Assembly: GCF_030505195.1 (NCBI RefSeq)
Contig: NZ_CP129672.1
Span: 2,824,501-2,888,500 of the forward strand
Direction of reading: 5' to 3'
DNA: 64,000 nt
DNA from: Comamonas testosteroni
GTDB taxonomy: Bacteria; Pseudomonadota; Gammaproteobacteria; Burkholderiales; Burkholderiaceae_C
Below are positions 15,786 through 25,996 of this stretch, in pieces (position 1 is the stretch's first letter; each line of letters begins with the position of its first letter). The position numbers and the translations under genes were made by a program. The notes below the pieces were generated by a model. The model made no database searches. It had not been told where the DNA came from and was given only the letters and a program-made list of their open reading frames with translations.

Positions 15786-16222
15786 GCTACGGTCTGTTGA
15801 TCACCGTACACCTGCTGGCGGCCGTGGCTTTTGCCGGCACGGTGTTTTTCGAAGTCGTTCTGCTGGGCGGCGTGCACGGCAAGGTGGCAGCTCAGCACAT
15901 GCGTCCCGTGGAGCAGGCACTGGGCACGCGCGCTACCGCTGTCATGCCCTGGGTGTTGCTGGCGCTGTACTCGGCGGGCGCAGGCCTGGCCTGGCAGCAC
16001 CGCGCGCTGCTGGCGCATCCGCTGGCCAGCAGCATGGGCCTGCTGATGGCGATCAAGATTGCGCTGGCGCTCAGTGTGCTGCTGCATTTCTTCACGGCCA
16101 TGTGGTGGCGTCGCAAAGGGCAGCTCAACGGACGGCGCTCGCATAGGCTGCATCTGAGTGTGTTCTGCCATGTGCTGGCCATCGTGCTGCTGGCCAAGGC
16201 CATGTTCTATCTGCACTGGTGA
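15782..16222 (+). CDS. Small CopD-like membrane protein of the NO operon
   Basis: This is an integral membrane protein of 146 residues with four hydrophobic helices. It begins MSYGLLITVHLLAAVAFAG, with a His in the first helix as in the CopD-type haem or copper membrane family, and another HFFTAMWW motif near residue 100. The substrate and cofactor are not known. The ATG overlaps the stop of the nsrR-like gene (ATGA), so it is the last gene of the NO operon. An 88-bp palindromic repeat begins 12 nt after its stop. Confidence 0.75.
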   Translation: MSYGLLITVHLLAAVAFAGTVFFEVVLLGGVHGKVAAQHMRPVEQALGTRATAVMPWVLLALYSAGAGLAWQHRALLAHPLASSMGLLMAIKIALALSVLLHFFTAMWWRRKGQLNGRRSHRLHLSVFCHVLAIVLLAKAMFYLHW

Positions 16223-16234
16223 ATGAGGAGCAGA

Positions 16235-16322
16235 TTTGATAGCTTTTTGCGCTTTATTAATCTGAATTTCAATATGTTTTTTATTTGAAATCATTGATTG
16301 ATCAGCGATAGCAGCTCTTGAT
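16235..16322. repeat. 88-bp palindromic intergenic repeat, diverged copy
   Basis: The arms 16235-16272 and 16285-16322 are imperfect inverted repeats around a T-rich centre. Each arm matches the half-unit of the clean copy at 30645-30732 (TTTGATAGCT, GCGCTTTATT and ATTTCA are shared with the left arm; AGCTGCTA and GATTTCA with the right). The total length, 88 bp, is identical to that copy. It fills the gap between the NO operon and recC. Confidence 0.7.
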
Positions 16323-16407
16323 GCAGGAGCGGAAGGATTTGCGCAGCTGCGCCCTCGAGTCGCGTTAAGCTCGCCGCTGGCGTGGCAGGCAATACAGGAG
16401 GGCGTGA

Positions 16408-19400
16408 GTGGCAGCGCATTGGCAACCGGGCTTGATCGCCCTGCATGGAAATCGCACCGAAGCGTTGGCCGACACGGTGCTGGCCTGGTTGGCCGCTCAC
16501 CCTCTGGCCGCGCTGGAGCCCGAGATCGTGCTGGTGCAAAGCAACGGCATGGCCGAGTGGTTCAAGATGCGCATGGCCGAGCAGCAGGGCGTGTGCGCCG
16601 CTGCACAGGTTGAATTGCCGGCGCGCTTTGTCTGGCGCAGCTACCGGCAGATTCTGGGAAGGCACGAGGTGCCGCGTGAATCGCCGCTGGACAAGACGCC
16701 CATGATCTGGCGCCTGATGCGTCTGCTGCCGCAATGCCTGGGCGAGCCTGCGTTTGCGCCCATTGCCAACTTTCTGCGCCCCGGCGAGCCGCAGCGCCTG
16801 CTGCAGCTGGCCGAAAAGCTGGCCGACCTGTTCGACCAGTATCAGATCTACCGCGCCGACTGGCTGGCCGCCTGGCAGAAGGGCGAGGATGTGCTGCGTA
16901 CAGAGGGCCGCCCCGATGCGCCCGTTCCCGAAGGGCAGCTCTGGCAGCCCCAGCTGTGGCGCAAGGTGCTGGCCGAACTCGATGAACAGGAGCGTGCCGC
17001 CACCCGTCCGGCCCTGCTGGCCCGGATTCTGGATGCGCTGCAAAGCGGCCAGCCGCCGGTCACCCCGCTGGCGCGCCGCGTGGTGGTGTTCGGCATGAGC
17101 CAGATGCCTCTGTCGCTGATGCAGTTTCTCAGCGGCATTGCCCGGCACAGCCAGGTGCTGATTGCCGTTCCCAACCCCTGCCGCTTTCACTGGGCCGATG
17201 CGATTGACGGGCGCGAGCTGCTGCGACAGCAGCGCCGCCGCCATGCCGACAAGGGCGGCAAGGACCTGGCGCAGATTCCGCTGGCGGCCATGCACGCCCA
17301 TGCCCATCCGCTGCTGGCGGCATGGGGGCGGCAGAGCCGCGACTATGTGCGCCAGCTCGATGCCTTCGACACCACGGGCGACACCGCGGTGCAATGGGGC
17401 TGGCCGCGTGTGGATGTGTATGACGAGGCCGATGCGGTCGAGCTGATCGACGCACCGCTGCTGGCCCAGGTGCAGCAGCGCATTCGCGATCTGGTGCCCA
17501 TGTCGGAGCACCCTGCGGTCGAGATCGCGGCGGCCGACCAGTCCATCGTCTTTCACAAGGCCCATGGCCTGGTGCGCGAGCTTGAAGTGCTGCACGACCA
17601 GCTGCTGCAATGGCTGGCCGAGCCTGTCGCTGCGGGCCGTCCAGCGCCGGCGCCGCGCGAGGTGGTGGTCATGCTGCCGTCGATCGAAGAGGCGGCACCC
17701 GCCATCCGCGCGGTGTTCGGCCAGTACGGCCGCCACGATGCGCGCCATATTCCGTTTGACATTGCCGACGTGGGCGCGCGCGCCAGCAGCCCGCTGGTGA
17801 CCGCGCTGCAATGGCTGCTCAAGCTGCCGCAGCAGCGCTGCCGCCTGAGCGAGTTGTGCGATCTGCTCGATGTGCCCGCCGTGGCGGCGCGCGTGGGTCT
17901 GGCGGCCGACGATCTGCCCCAGCTCACGCACTGGATGGCCGGCGCGGGCATTCGCTGGGGGCTCAACCATGCACAGCGCGCCCAACTGGGCCTGGCGGCC
18001 TGCGGCGACCCCAACAGCGCCTGGTTCGGCCTGCGCCGCATGCTGCTGGGCTATGCCAGCGGGCCGGCCCCGGAGGCCGCTTTCGACGAGGCACAGGCTT
18101 TTGCCGGCATGGAGCCCTATGACGAAGTGGGCGGCCTGACGGCCGAGCTGGCCGGATCGCTGGCCAGCTTGCTGGGGCGCATGCTGCAATGGTGGCAAAC
18201 CGCCGGCGAGGCGGCTGCCCCCCAGGTCTGGGCGCAGCGCTTTCGTGCACTGCTCGATGATTTCTTTGTCGCGCAGGGCGATGAGGACCAGGCCTTGTGC
18301 GCCGCACTCGACACGGCCCTGGTCGGCTGGCAGGCCGCCTGCGAGCAAGCGGGTTTTGAGGCCCTCATTCCGCTGGAAGTGGCCCAGGAGGCCTGGTTGC
18401 AGGCTCTGTCCGAGCCCGCGCTCAACCAGCGCTTTCGCGCCGGTGGCGTGACTTTTTGCACGCTGATGCCGATGCGCGCGATTCCCTTCGACGTGGTGTG
18501 TCTGCTGGGCATGAACGATGGCGACTACCCGCGCCGCGCCACGCGCGTGGACTTCGATCTGATGGCCTTGCCCGGCCAGCATCGTCCCGGCGACCGCGCG
18601 CGCCGCGACGATGACCGTCAACTGATGCTGGATGCCTTGCTGTCGGCACGCAGCAAGCTCTATATCAGCTGGGCCGGTCGCAATGTGCGCGACAACAGCG
18701 AGCAGCCGCCCTCGGTGCTGGTCTCGCAGCTGCGCGACTATCTGCGCCAGGGCTGGCAGGGCGAAGGCAGCGCAGGTCTTTGCGCCAGCGAGCGCGGAGA
18801 TCTGCTGCTGGCCCAGCGTACCCGCCAGCATCCCTTGCAGCCCTTCAGCCGCCGCTATTTCGAGCAGGCTTCGGTGCTGTCGACCTTCGCGCGCGAATGG
18901 TATGGCGCGCATGAACAGCGGGCAGCGCAGGCGCTGCCGGTCGTGGCCGCGTTCGAGCCCGATCCCGAAGTGCCGCTGACGCTGGCGCGCCTGACGGAAT
19001 TTCTGCGCCATCCCGCACGCAGCTTTTTGCGCAACCGCCTGCAGGTGCGCTTTGAACAGGACGAGGAGCTGCTGGAGGACGACGAGCTTTTCAGCGTCGA
19101 TGGCCTGACCGCCTATGGCCTGATTCAGCAGCTGCAGCAAGGCGTGCGCACGCAGCTGGCGCATGATGCGGCGCTGGACGTGGGTCTGCAGGTGCAGCGC
19201 CAGGTGCAGCGCCTGGGGCGTGCCGGCGTGCTGCCGCTGGCAGGTCTTGGCAGGCGCGAGGCCGAGGCCTTGCAGGCCCAGGCCACGCCGTCGCTGCTGG
19301 CCTGGCAGCAGCAGATGCGGCTGTGGCCCCATGCGGCGCCGCGCGAGCGTTTGCTGCTGCACTCCGGCGCGGTCACGCTGGACGACTGGATGGATGGCTT

Positions 19401-19962
19401 GCAGGAGCGCCAAGAGCAGTCTTCGGATGCAGGCTTGGGCCGTTGCTGGTTCGCACTGGAGCCGCGCACGCTGTTGAACAAGAAAGGCGAGCTTCAGGCC
19501 CATAAGCTACTGCCCATTTATGTGCGCTGTCTGGCGCTTTCAAGCACGGGCAGCGACACGCTGATGGGCGTGATCGCACGCGACACCCTGGTCTGGGTGC
19601 AGCCGCTGGAGCCGGAAGTGGCCACGGCGCGCTTGCAGGCCTTGATGCAGCTGTGGCTGGCGGGCCAGAACGAGCCCCTGCCGCTGCCTCTCAAAGCCGC
19701 CATCGCCGCCGGCCTGGACGATCTGAGCGCCGCCGCACAGGCCTACGAGGGCGGCTACATGATGGGCGGCGAATGCGAGGACCCCAGCTGGGCGCGCTGC
19801 TACCCCGACTGGGAGGCGCTGACGGCCGATCTGCGCTTTCACGCTCTGGCCAAGCAGGTCTATGGCCCGCTGCATGACTGGCTGGCCGCGCAGGTGCAGA
19901 CCGAGGATCTGCCCTTGATGCAGTGCGCAGACCAGGACGAACAACCAGGAGAGCCGGCATGA
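16408..19962 (+). CDS. recC: Exodeoxyribonuclease V subunit gamma, RecC
   Basis: This is the RecC subunit of the RecBCD helicase-nuclease for double-strand break repair, 1184 residues (E. coli 1122). The degenerate helicase fold starts with LVQSNGMAEWFKMRMAE, and the middle holds FCTLMPMRAIPFDVVCLLG followed by NDGDYPR, both typical of RecC. RecC recognises Chi and splits the strands. The start is a GTG at 16408, preceded by aggagg at a 5-nt spacing. The stop overlaps the recB ATG by 4 nt. The order recC-recB-recD is compact, so the three subunits should be made together. Confidence 0.95.
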   Translation: MAAHWQPGLIALHGNRTEALADTVLAWLAAHPLAALEPEIVLVQSNGMAEWFKMRMAEQQGVCAAAQVELPARFVWRSYRQILGRHEVPRESPLDKTPMIWRLMRLLPQCLGEPAFAPIANFLRPGEPQRLLQLAEKLADLFDQYQIYRADWLAAWQKGEDVLRTEGRPDAPVPEGQLWQPQLWRKVLAELDEQERAATRPALLARILDALQSGQPPVTPLARRVVVFGMSQMPLSLMQFLSGIARHSQVLIAVPNPCRFHWADAIDGRELLRQQRRRHADKGGKDLAQIPLAAMHAHAHPLLAAWGRQSRDYVRQLDAFDTTGDTAVQWGWPRVDVYDEADAVELIDAPLLAQVQQRIRDLVPMSEHPAVEIAAADQSIVFHKAHGLVRELEVLHDQLLQWLAEPVAAGRPAPAPREVVVMLPSIEEAAPAIRAVFGQYGRHDARHIPFDIADVGARASSPLVTALQWLLKLPQQRCRLSELCDLLDVPAVAARVGLAADDLPQLTHWMAGAGIRWGLNHAQRAQLGLAACGDPNSAWFGLRRMLLGYASGPAPEAAFDEAQAFAGMEPYDEVGGLTAELAGSLASLLGRMLQWWQTAGEAAAPQVWAQRFRALLDDFFVAQGDEDQALCAALDTALVGWQAACEQAGFEALIPLEVAQEAWLQALSEPALNQRFRAGGVTFCTLMPMRAIPFDVVCLLGMNDGDYPRRATRVDFDLMALPGQHRPGDRARRDDDRQLMLDALLSARSKLYISWAGRNVRDNSEQPPSVLVSQLRDYLRQGWQGEGSAGLCASERGDLLLAQRTRQHPLQPFSRRYFEQASVLSTFAREWYGAHEQRAAQALPVVAAFEPDPEVPLTLARLTEFLRHPARSFLRNRLQVRFEQDEELLEDDELFSVDGLTAYGLIQQLQQGVRTQLAHDAALDVGLQVQRQVQRLGRAGVLPLAGLGRREAEALQAQATPSLLAWQQQMRLWPHAAPRERLLLHSGAVTLDDWMDGLQERQEQSSDAGLGRCWFALEPRTLLNKKGELQAHKLLPIYVRCLALSSTGSDTLMGVIARDTLVWVQPLEPEVATARLQALMQLWLAGQNEPLPLPLKAAIAAGLDDLSAAAQAYEGGYMMGGECEDPSWARCYPDWEALTADLRFHALAKQVYGPLHDWLAAQVQTEDLPLMQCADQDEQPGEPA

Positions 19963-22900
19963 GCACGCCCGCCAACCCCATGAAGCCCGGCAGCCAGGCG
20001 CTGCAGCCCCTGCATTTCCCGCTCTGGGGCTCGCGCCTGATCGAAGCCAGCGCGGGCACAGGCAAGACCTGGACGATTGCCGCACTCTATCTGCGGCTGG
20101 TACTGGGCCATGGCGCCGAGAACGGTTTTGCCAGGCCCTTGATGCCGCCCGACATCCTGGTCATGACCTTCACGCGGGCCGCCACGCGCGAGCTGTCGGA
20201 CCGCATTCGTGCACGCCTGATCGAGGCCGTGCAGTGCTTTCGCGGCGAGGCCGAGCCGGCAGCGCACGACCGCTTCTTGCGCGACCTGCGCGATGCCTAT
20301 GCCGAAGGCGTGCAGCGCGACGCCGCTGCCTGGCGGCTGGACATGGCTGCGCAGTGCATGGACGATGCCGCCATCCACACCATAGACGCCTGGTGCCAGC
20401 GCATGCTGCGCGAGCATGCGTTCGACAGCGGCAATCTGTTTGATGAAACGCTGGAGGCCGATGAAAGCCAGCGTCAGACCGAGGCCGCCCAGGATTACTG
20501 GCGTCAGCAGTGCTACCCGCTGTCGGGCGAGGTGCTGGAGGCGGCGCTGCAGGTCTGGCCCGATGTGCAGGCCCTGGTCAAGGATATGCAGTCGCTGCTG
20601 CGGGAAAGCGTGCCCGCTGCGGCAGGCGCCGGGACCTTGGGTGAATGCATTGCGCGGACACAGGCCGAGCGTGCGCAGCAGTTGCAAGCGCTGTCTGCAG
20701 ATTGGCAGGCCAAAGCCGAGCGCATGCAGCGCTGGATCGACGCTGAACTCGATGGCCGCGCAGCACTCTGGGACAAACGCAAGCTGCAGTCACGCTACTA
20801 CCTGGGCTGGTTTGCCCATCTGACGGCCTGGGCGCAGGACCCGCACAACCGGCAACTGGAGCTCAGTGACTCCGCGCGCAAGCGACTCAGTCCCGAGGGC
20901 ATGGCCGAGGCCTTCAAGGGATCGACCATGGACTTGCTGCTGCCTGTCGAGTTTGCCGAGCTGGAGCAGCTGCTTCAGGCCCTTGCGCAGCTGCCGTCCC
21001 TCCATGTGGCGCTGCGCCTGCATGCGGCCGTCCATGTGAGCCAGCGCCTGTTGTGGCTCAAGCGCCAGGCCGGCACCTTTGGCTTTGCCGACATGCTGCA
21101 GCGCCTGGATGCGGCCCTGGCCGGCGACAACGGCCCCGCGCTCCAGGCCGGCATTGCGGCCCAGTACCCGGTGGCGCTGATTGACGAGTTCCAGGACACC
21201 TCGCCGCTGCAATACCGGCTGTTTGACCAGATCTACCGTACGGCAGACAACGGCGCGGACAGCGCGCTGCTGCTGATCGGCGACCCCAAGCAGTCCATCT
21301 ACGGCTTTCGTGGTGCGGACATCTACAGCTATCTGCAGGCCAGGCGGGCGACCGAGGGCCGCCACTATGTGCTGGACACCAACTTCCGCTCCACCGAGGC
21401 GCTGGTCGATGCGGTCAACCAATGGTTTGTGCAGGCTGAAGAGCGCGAAGGCGAGGGCGCGTTCATGTTCCGCGCCGGGCAGAGCAATCCACTGCCGTTC
21501 GAGAGCGTCAAGGCAAATGGCCGCAAGGAGCGGCTGATGCAGGGCAGCCAGCGCATGGCCGCGCTGACCATTGCCTGGGATGGCAGCAGCGATGAGCCGC
21601 TGAGCAATGACGACATCCGCCGCCGTGGGGCGGAGTTCTGCGCCAGCCAGATCGTGCAGTGGCTGATGGACGGTGCCACGGGCTTTGCCGAGACCGGCCA
21701 GCCGCTCAAGCGCCTGCGCCCGGCCGATGTCGCGGTGCTGGTGCGCACGGGCAAGGAGGCCGCTGCCGTGCGCCGCGCGCTGGCGCGGCGCAATGTGGCC
21801 TCGGTCTACCTCTCCGATCAGGACTCGGTCTTCGCCAGCGGCGAGGCCCAAGACCTGCTGCTGTGGCTGCGTGCCGTGGCTGCGCCCCTGGACGGAATTG
21901 CCGTGCGCGCCGGTCTGGCCATGCCCATGATGGGCCTGTCGTTTGACGAGCTGGCCTGGCTGGCCAGCGATGACGAGGCCTTCGATGCGCGCAGCGAGCT
22001 GCTCAAGGAGCTGCACAGCCTCTGGCAGCGCCTGGGCGTGCTGGCCATGCTGCGCCAGACGCTGTACCGCTTTGAATTGCCGGCACGCTGGCTGCAGGAC
22101 ATGGGCGGCGAGCGCCGTCTGACCAACTATCTGCACCTGGCCGAGCTGTTGCAAGGTGCGAGCGCCCAGCTGGAGGGCGAGCAGGCGCTGATCCGCTGGC
22201 TGGCCACCCAGATCGAGAGTCCGGGCGCGGCCGGCGATGCGCAGATCGTGCGGCTGGAATCGGACGCCGATCTGGTCAAGGTCGTCACTGTGCACAAGAG
22301 CAAGGGGCTGGAGTATCCGCTGGTCTGCCTGCCGTTTGGCGGCAGCTTCCGGCCCGTGGACGGCAAGGCGGCCTATCTTTCGCTGCCCGTGCAGATCGAT
22401 GGCGCACCCGCGCGCGAGCTGGTGCTGGACTACGACGATGCGCAGCTGGCGCAGGCCGACAAGGAGCGCCTGCGCGAGGATCTGCGCCTGCTGTATGTGG
22501 CGCTGACCCGAGCGCGCCATGCGCTGTGGATGGGGCTGGCCCCGATGAAGCGCGGCAGCGGCAAAAACTGTGCGAACGAACAGGGGGCGGCGGGCTATCT
22601 GCTGGCCGGAGATGTTTCGCAGGCCGCAGCCGGCTGGCGCGCCAGTATCCAGGCCCTGAGCCAGCGTTGCACGCAGATCGCCGTGGTGGATCTGCCGGCC
22701 GAACTGCCTGTGCCCACGCGCCATGTTCCCGCGCAGGCCTTGCCCGCCCTGGCTGCTGCGCCCGTGTACGAGGCGCAGTTCGACCGCCGCTGGGGCATTG
22801 GCAGCTTTTCGTCGCTGACCCGCGCCATGGCCGCACCCGGCCTGCCGGTCCTGCCGGTGGCCGCACAAAGCCCGGCCGAGGACGAGCGTGCGCTGCAGGC

Positions 22901-23771
22901 CCAGGAGGCGGGTGAAGCTGCGCTGGACCTGGGCGCCATCAACGATGTCATGACCGCCCTGCCCACCTGGGGCAGACTCGCCGCCGGCGCGCGCAGCGAT
23001 GCTGCGGTGTGGCACCGTTTCATGCGCGGCCCGGTGGTGGGCAATTTCCTGCACGACCAGCTGGAATGGCTGGCCGCAGAGGGCTTTGCGCTGCAGCCCG
23101 AGGATGATCCCGACAGCAGTGAGCCCCTGGCGGCCCGCCTGCTGCGCCGTTGCGAGCGCGCAGGCCGCAAGGAACAGGCAGCCGATGTGCTGCAATGGCT
23201 GCGCGCCGTGGTGCACCAGCCGCTGGCGCCGCTCGGTGTCTCGCTGGCGCAACTGGGCCAAGGCGATGCGCTCTTGCCCGAGATGGAGTTCTGGCTGCCG
23301 GCGCGGCGCCTGTCGGCACCGCGCATCGACGCGCTGTGCCGCCAGCACATCCTGCCCGGCCAGCCGCGCCCGGTGCTGCCCGAGCGCGAGCTGCACGGCA
23401 TGCTGATGGGTTTTGCCGACCTGGTGTTTCACCATGGCGGCCGCTACTGGGTGCTGGACTACAAGACCAATCACCTGGGCCAGGACGGCGATGCCTACGC
23501 CCCTCAGGCGCTGGAGCAGGCCATGCTCGCGCACCGTTATGACGTGCAGGCTGCGCTGTATCTGCTGGCTCTGCACCGCCTGCTGCAAAGCCGGCTGGGC
23601 GCGGCTTACGACCCCCGCGAACAGCTGGGTGGCGCGCTCTATTTCTTCCTGCGCGGTCTTGATGGCGAGGCCGCCGGCATGCATGTGCTGAAGCCGCCGC
23701 TGGCGCTGCTGGACGGGCTTGAGGCGCTGCTTGGAAACTGCGAGAAAGAATCGAAGGAGGAGCAGTCATGA
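19959..23771 (+). CDS. recB: Exodeoxyribonuclease V subunit beta, RecB
   Basis: This is the 3'-5' helicase and nuclease subunit of RecBCD, 1270 residues (E. coli 1180). It shows Walker A (EASAGTGKTWTIA), the UvrD-type motif II (LIDEFQDTSPLQY), GDPKQSIYGFRGAD and TVHKSKGLEYPLV. The C-terminal nuclease domain keeps its metal and catalytic residues in GFADLVF followed by YWVLDYKTN. ATG 19959 overlaps the recC stop and follows aggaga; an upstream in-frame ATG at 19923 inside recC is less likely. The stop overlaps the recD ATG by 4 nt. Confidence 0.96.
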   Translation: MSTPANPMKPGSQALQPLHFPLWGSRLIEASAGTGKTWTIAALYLRLVLGHGAENGFARPLMPPDILVMTFTRAATRELSDRIRARLIEAVQCFRGEAEPAAHDRFLRDLRDAYAEGVQRDAAAWRLDMAAQCMDDAAIHTIDAWCQRMLREHAFDSGNLFDETLEADESQRQTEAAQDYWRQQCYPLSGEVLEAALQVWPDVQALVKDMQSLLRESVPAAAGAGTLGECIARTQAERAQQLQALSADWQAKAERMQRWIDAELDGRAALWDKRKLQSRYYLGWFAHLTAWAQDPHNRQLELSDSARKRLSPEGMAEAFKGSTMDLLLPVEFAELEQLLQALAQLPSLHVALRLHAAVHVSQRLLWLKRQAGTFGFADMLQRLDAALAGDNGPALQAGIAAQYPVALIDEFQDTSPLQYRLFDQIYRTADNGADSALLLIGDPKQSIYGFRGADIYSYLQARRATEGRHYVLDTNFRSTEALVDAVNQWFVQAEEREGEGAFMFRAGQSNPLPFESVKANGRKERLMQGSQRMAALTIAWDGSSDEPLSNDDIRRRGAEFCASQIVQWLMDGATGFAETGQPLKRLRPADVAVLVRTGKEAAAVRRALARRNVASVYLSDQDSVFASGEAQDLLLWLRAVAAPLDGIAVRAGLAMPMMGLSFDELAWLASDDEAFDARSELLKELHSLWQRLGVLAMLRQTLYRFELPARWLQDMGGERRLTNYLHLAELLQGASAQLEGEQALIRWLATQIESPGAAGDAQIVRLESDADLVKVVTVHKSKGLEYPLVCLPFGGSFRPVDGKAAYLSLPVQIDGAPARELVLDYDDAQLAQADKERLREDLRLLYVALTRARHALWMGLAPMKRGSGKNCANEQGAAGYLLAGDVSQAAAGWRASIQALSQRCTQIAVVDLPAELPVPTRHVPAQALPALAAAPVYEAQFDRRWGIGSFSSLTRAMAAPGLPVLPVAAQSPAEDERALQAQEAGEAALDLGAINDVMTALPTWGRLAAGARSDAAVWHRFMRGPVVGNFLHDQLEWLAAEGFALQPEDDPDSSEPLAARLLRRCERAGRKEQAADVLQWLRAVVHQPLAPLGVSLAQLGQGDALLPEMEFWLPARRLSAPRIDALCRQHILPGQPRPVLPERELHGMLMGFADLVFHHGGRYWVLDYKTNHLGQDGDAYAPQALEQAMLAHRYDVQAALYLLALHRLLQSRLGAAYDPREQLGGALYFFLRGLDGEAAGMHVLKPPLALLDGLEALLGNCEKESKEEQS

Positions 23772-25858
23772 AGGGCCGCCGCAAAGCCGATCTGCAGACG
23801 CTGGACCTGTTTGCAGCCCCCACGGATGGCGACTCAATGGCACTGAGCACCACGGACTGGCTGGCCGCGCTGGAGCGACTGGCCGATGCGGGTCTGCTGC
23901 GCCGCCTGGATAGCGCCCTGGCGGCCTTTGTCGCTGCGCAGGACGCCGAAGCCGGGCCTGCGCTGCTGGTGGCCACTGCCGTGCTGGCGCAGATGGAAGG
24001 GCGTGGCCATAGCTGCCTGCCCTTGAAGGCGTTGGCTGGCGATCCCAATCAGATTCTTGCCTGGCCCAAGGAGGCCGAGCGCCTGCAGCAATCGCTATGG
24101 GAGCCATTGCCCGGCCGGCTGGCTGACTGGCTGCAGGCCCTGCGCCGCAGCCCCGTGGTGCGTGTCGTGCAGCCGGGAGCGGTAGTGGCAGACCGAGGCC
24201 AGCCGCTGGTGCTGCTGGACGGCGCTGCGCCCTTGCTGTATTTGCGCCGCTACTGGGACTACGAGCGCAGCGTGGCCGCGCATATGGCGCAGCGCACGGC
24301 GGCCGATGCAGCGGCGCTGGACGAGCCCAGGGTGCGCGACTGGCTGGGGCTGCTTTTCAGCTCGCCCGCCGCTGCCGCCAATGCGGTGGACTGGCAAAAG
24401 CTGGCTTGCGCGCTGGCGCTGCGCGGGCACATGTCCGTCATCACCGGCGGGCCGGGCACGGGCAAGACCTATACGGCAGCGCGCCTGCTGGCGCTGCTGT
24501 TTGCCACGGCGCCCGATGCCACGCAGCTGCGCGTGGCGCTGGCTGCGCCAACTGGCAAGGCGGCGGCGCGGCTCAAGCAGTCCATCGACAGCTCGCTGCT
24601 GGAGCTCAAGGAGGCCGTGGGCCGCGAGCTGGATCTGGAAGCGCTGGTCAAGCGCATGGGGGCGGCACGCACCCTGCATTCGCTGCTGGGTGCCAGGCCT
24701 GACACGCGGCGCTTTGCCCACCATGCGGGCAATCCGCTGGATGTGGATGTGCTCATCGTCGATGAGGCCTCCATGATCCACCTTGAGATGATGGCCGCCT
24801 TGCTGCAGGCCCTGCCGCCCACGGCGCGCCTGATTTTGCTGGGCGACAAGGATCAGCTCGCCTCGGTGGAGGCCGGTGCCGTGCTGGGCGATCTGTGCCG
24901 CGATGCGCAGCGGGGCAATTACGCACCGGACACCGCAGCCTATGCCGAGCGCGTGACCGGCCAGCCCCTGCCAGCGCAGTACCTGGCGTCAGCCAGGGCC
25001 TTGCCGCTGGCCCAGCACACCGTCATGCTGCGCGAGAGCCGCCGCTTTGGCGGCCCTATCGGTCAGCTGGCGCAGGCCGTGAATGCCGGCGATGCACCGG
25101 CTGCCATGGCGCTGCTGCGCACGCAGACCCAGGCCGGTCTGCATGCCGAACTCTGGGCGCGCGAAGGCGGTGATGTCGATGCCGTTGTGCGTAGCGCCGT
25201 GCAGGGCCGTGGCGGTATGGCCAGCTATGCTGCCTATGCCGAGGTGCTGGCACAACATGGTCAGGGCAAGGAGCGCGGCTTTGCTACCGAGGCCGAGCAC
25301 CGGCAATGGGTGAGGGACGTGCTCGCCGCCTTCGACCGCTACCGCCTGCTGTGCGCCGTGCGCGATGGCAGTTGGGGTGTGGCGGGTCTGAACCGCGCGG
25401 TGGAGCAGGCCTTGCAGGCCATGGGCGCCATACGCAAGGAGGGCGAGTGGTATATGGGCCGTCCGGTGATGGTCACCCGCAACGATGCGCAGCTGGGCGT
25501 GTTCAATGGCGACATCGGCATGGCCTTGCCCAGCTTTGCCGACCCGGCGCGGCTGCGCGTGTACTTCATGCAGGGCGAGCAACTGCACCATGTCAGCACG
25601 GCGCGCCTGGCCCATGTGGAGACCGCGTTTGCCATGACGGTGCACAAGAGCCAGGGCTCGGAGTTCGAGCACACGGCGCTGGTGCTGGCCGCGCAGGGCG
25701 GCAATGTGCTCAGCCGCGAGCTGGTCTATACCGGCATCACGCGCGCACGCAAGGCGTTCTCGCTGTGGACCGAAGTGCCCGGCCTGCTAGTGTCGGCGAT
25801 GGGCAGTCCCACGCAGCGCAGCAGCGGTTTGCTGGGATTCATGGAACGTGCTCAGTAG
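23768..25858 (+). CDS. recD: Exodeoxyribonuclease V subunit alpha, RecD
   Basis: This is the 5'-3' helicase subunit of RecBCD, 696 residues (E. coli 608). The Walker A motif is GGPGTGKTYTAARLLALL and motif II is LIVDEASMIHLEMMAALL; GDKDQLASVEAGAVLGDLC follows. The C-terminal motifs TVHKSQGSEFEHTALVL and YTGITRARKAF complete a superfamily 1B helicase. The ATG overlaps recB (ATGA) and is preceded by aaggaggagcag. It is the last gene of the recCBD operon. Convergent genes follow after a three-hairpin repeat element. Confidence 0.96.
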   Translation: MKGRRKADLQTLDLFAAPTDGDSMALSTTDWLAALERLADAGLLRRLDSALAAFVAAQDAEAGPALLVATAVLAQMEGRGHSCLPLKALAGDPNQILAWPKEAERLQQSLWEPLPGRLADWLQALRRSPVVRVVQPGAVVADRGQPLVLLDGAAPLLYLRRYWDYERSVAAHMAQRTAADAAALDEPRVRDWLGLLFSSPAAAANAVDWQKLACALALRGHMSVITGGPGTGKTYTAARLLALLFATAPDATQLRVALAAPTGKAAARLKQSIDSSLLELKEAVGRELDLEALVKRMGAARTLHSLLGARPDTRRFAHHAGNPLDVDVLIVDEASMIHLEMMAALLQALPPTARLILLGDKDQLASVEAGAVLGDLCRDAQRGNYAPDTAAYAERVTGQPLPAQYLASARALPLAQHTVMLRESRRFGGPIGQLAQAVNAGDAPAAMALLRTQTQAGLHAELWAREGGDVDAVVRSAVQGRGGMASYAAYAEVLAQHGQGKERGFATEAEHRQWVRDVLAAFDRYRLLCAVRDGSWGVAGLNRAVEQALQAMGAIRKEGEWYMGRPVMVTRNDAQLGVFNGDIGMALPSFADPARLRVYFMQGEQLHHVSTARLAHVETAFAMTVHKSQGSEFEHTALVLAAQGGNVLSRELVYTGITRARKAFSLWTEVPGLLVSAMGSPTQRSSGLLGFMERAQ

Positions 25859-25919
25859 CTTATGGGTGAGGACCTGTCTTGATCGCTGCTGGTGCAGTCC
25901 AGGCGCAGTCCACGCGCGT

Positions 25920-25996
25920 GACGGCCAGCAAGGACCGCCCAGCAGCCAAGTTCGTCTTCCCCCTTCGGGGGCAAGGCGCGAAGCGGCTCAGGGGGA
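25920..25996 (-). repeat. Three-hairpin 3'-end element, copy A
   Basis: Read on the minus strand this starts CCCCCTGAGCCGC one base after the VOC gene stop and contains a CCCCC...GGGGG hairpin. The distal third (25920-25956) is diverged but aligns with the GACACC...GGTGTC hairpin of the copies at 33610 and 63597. It separates recD and the VOC gene, which converge. Confidence 0.65.

Noticed and set aside
16291..19503. A 1070-codon open frame on the minus strand across recC
   Set aside because: Same composition effect as opposite rpoC; recC is clearly coding on the plus strand.
20790..23684. A 964-codon open frame on the minus strand across recB
   Set aside because: Same effect; no recognisable domain, and RecB motifs are intact on the plus strand.
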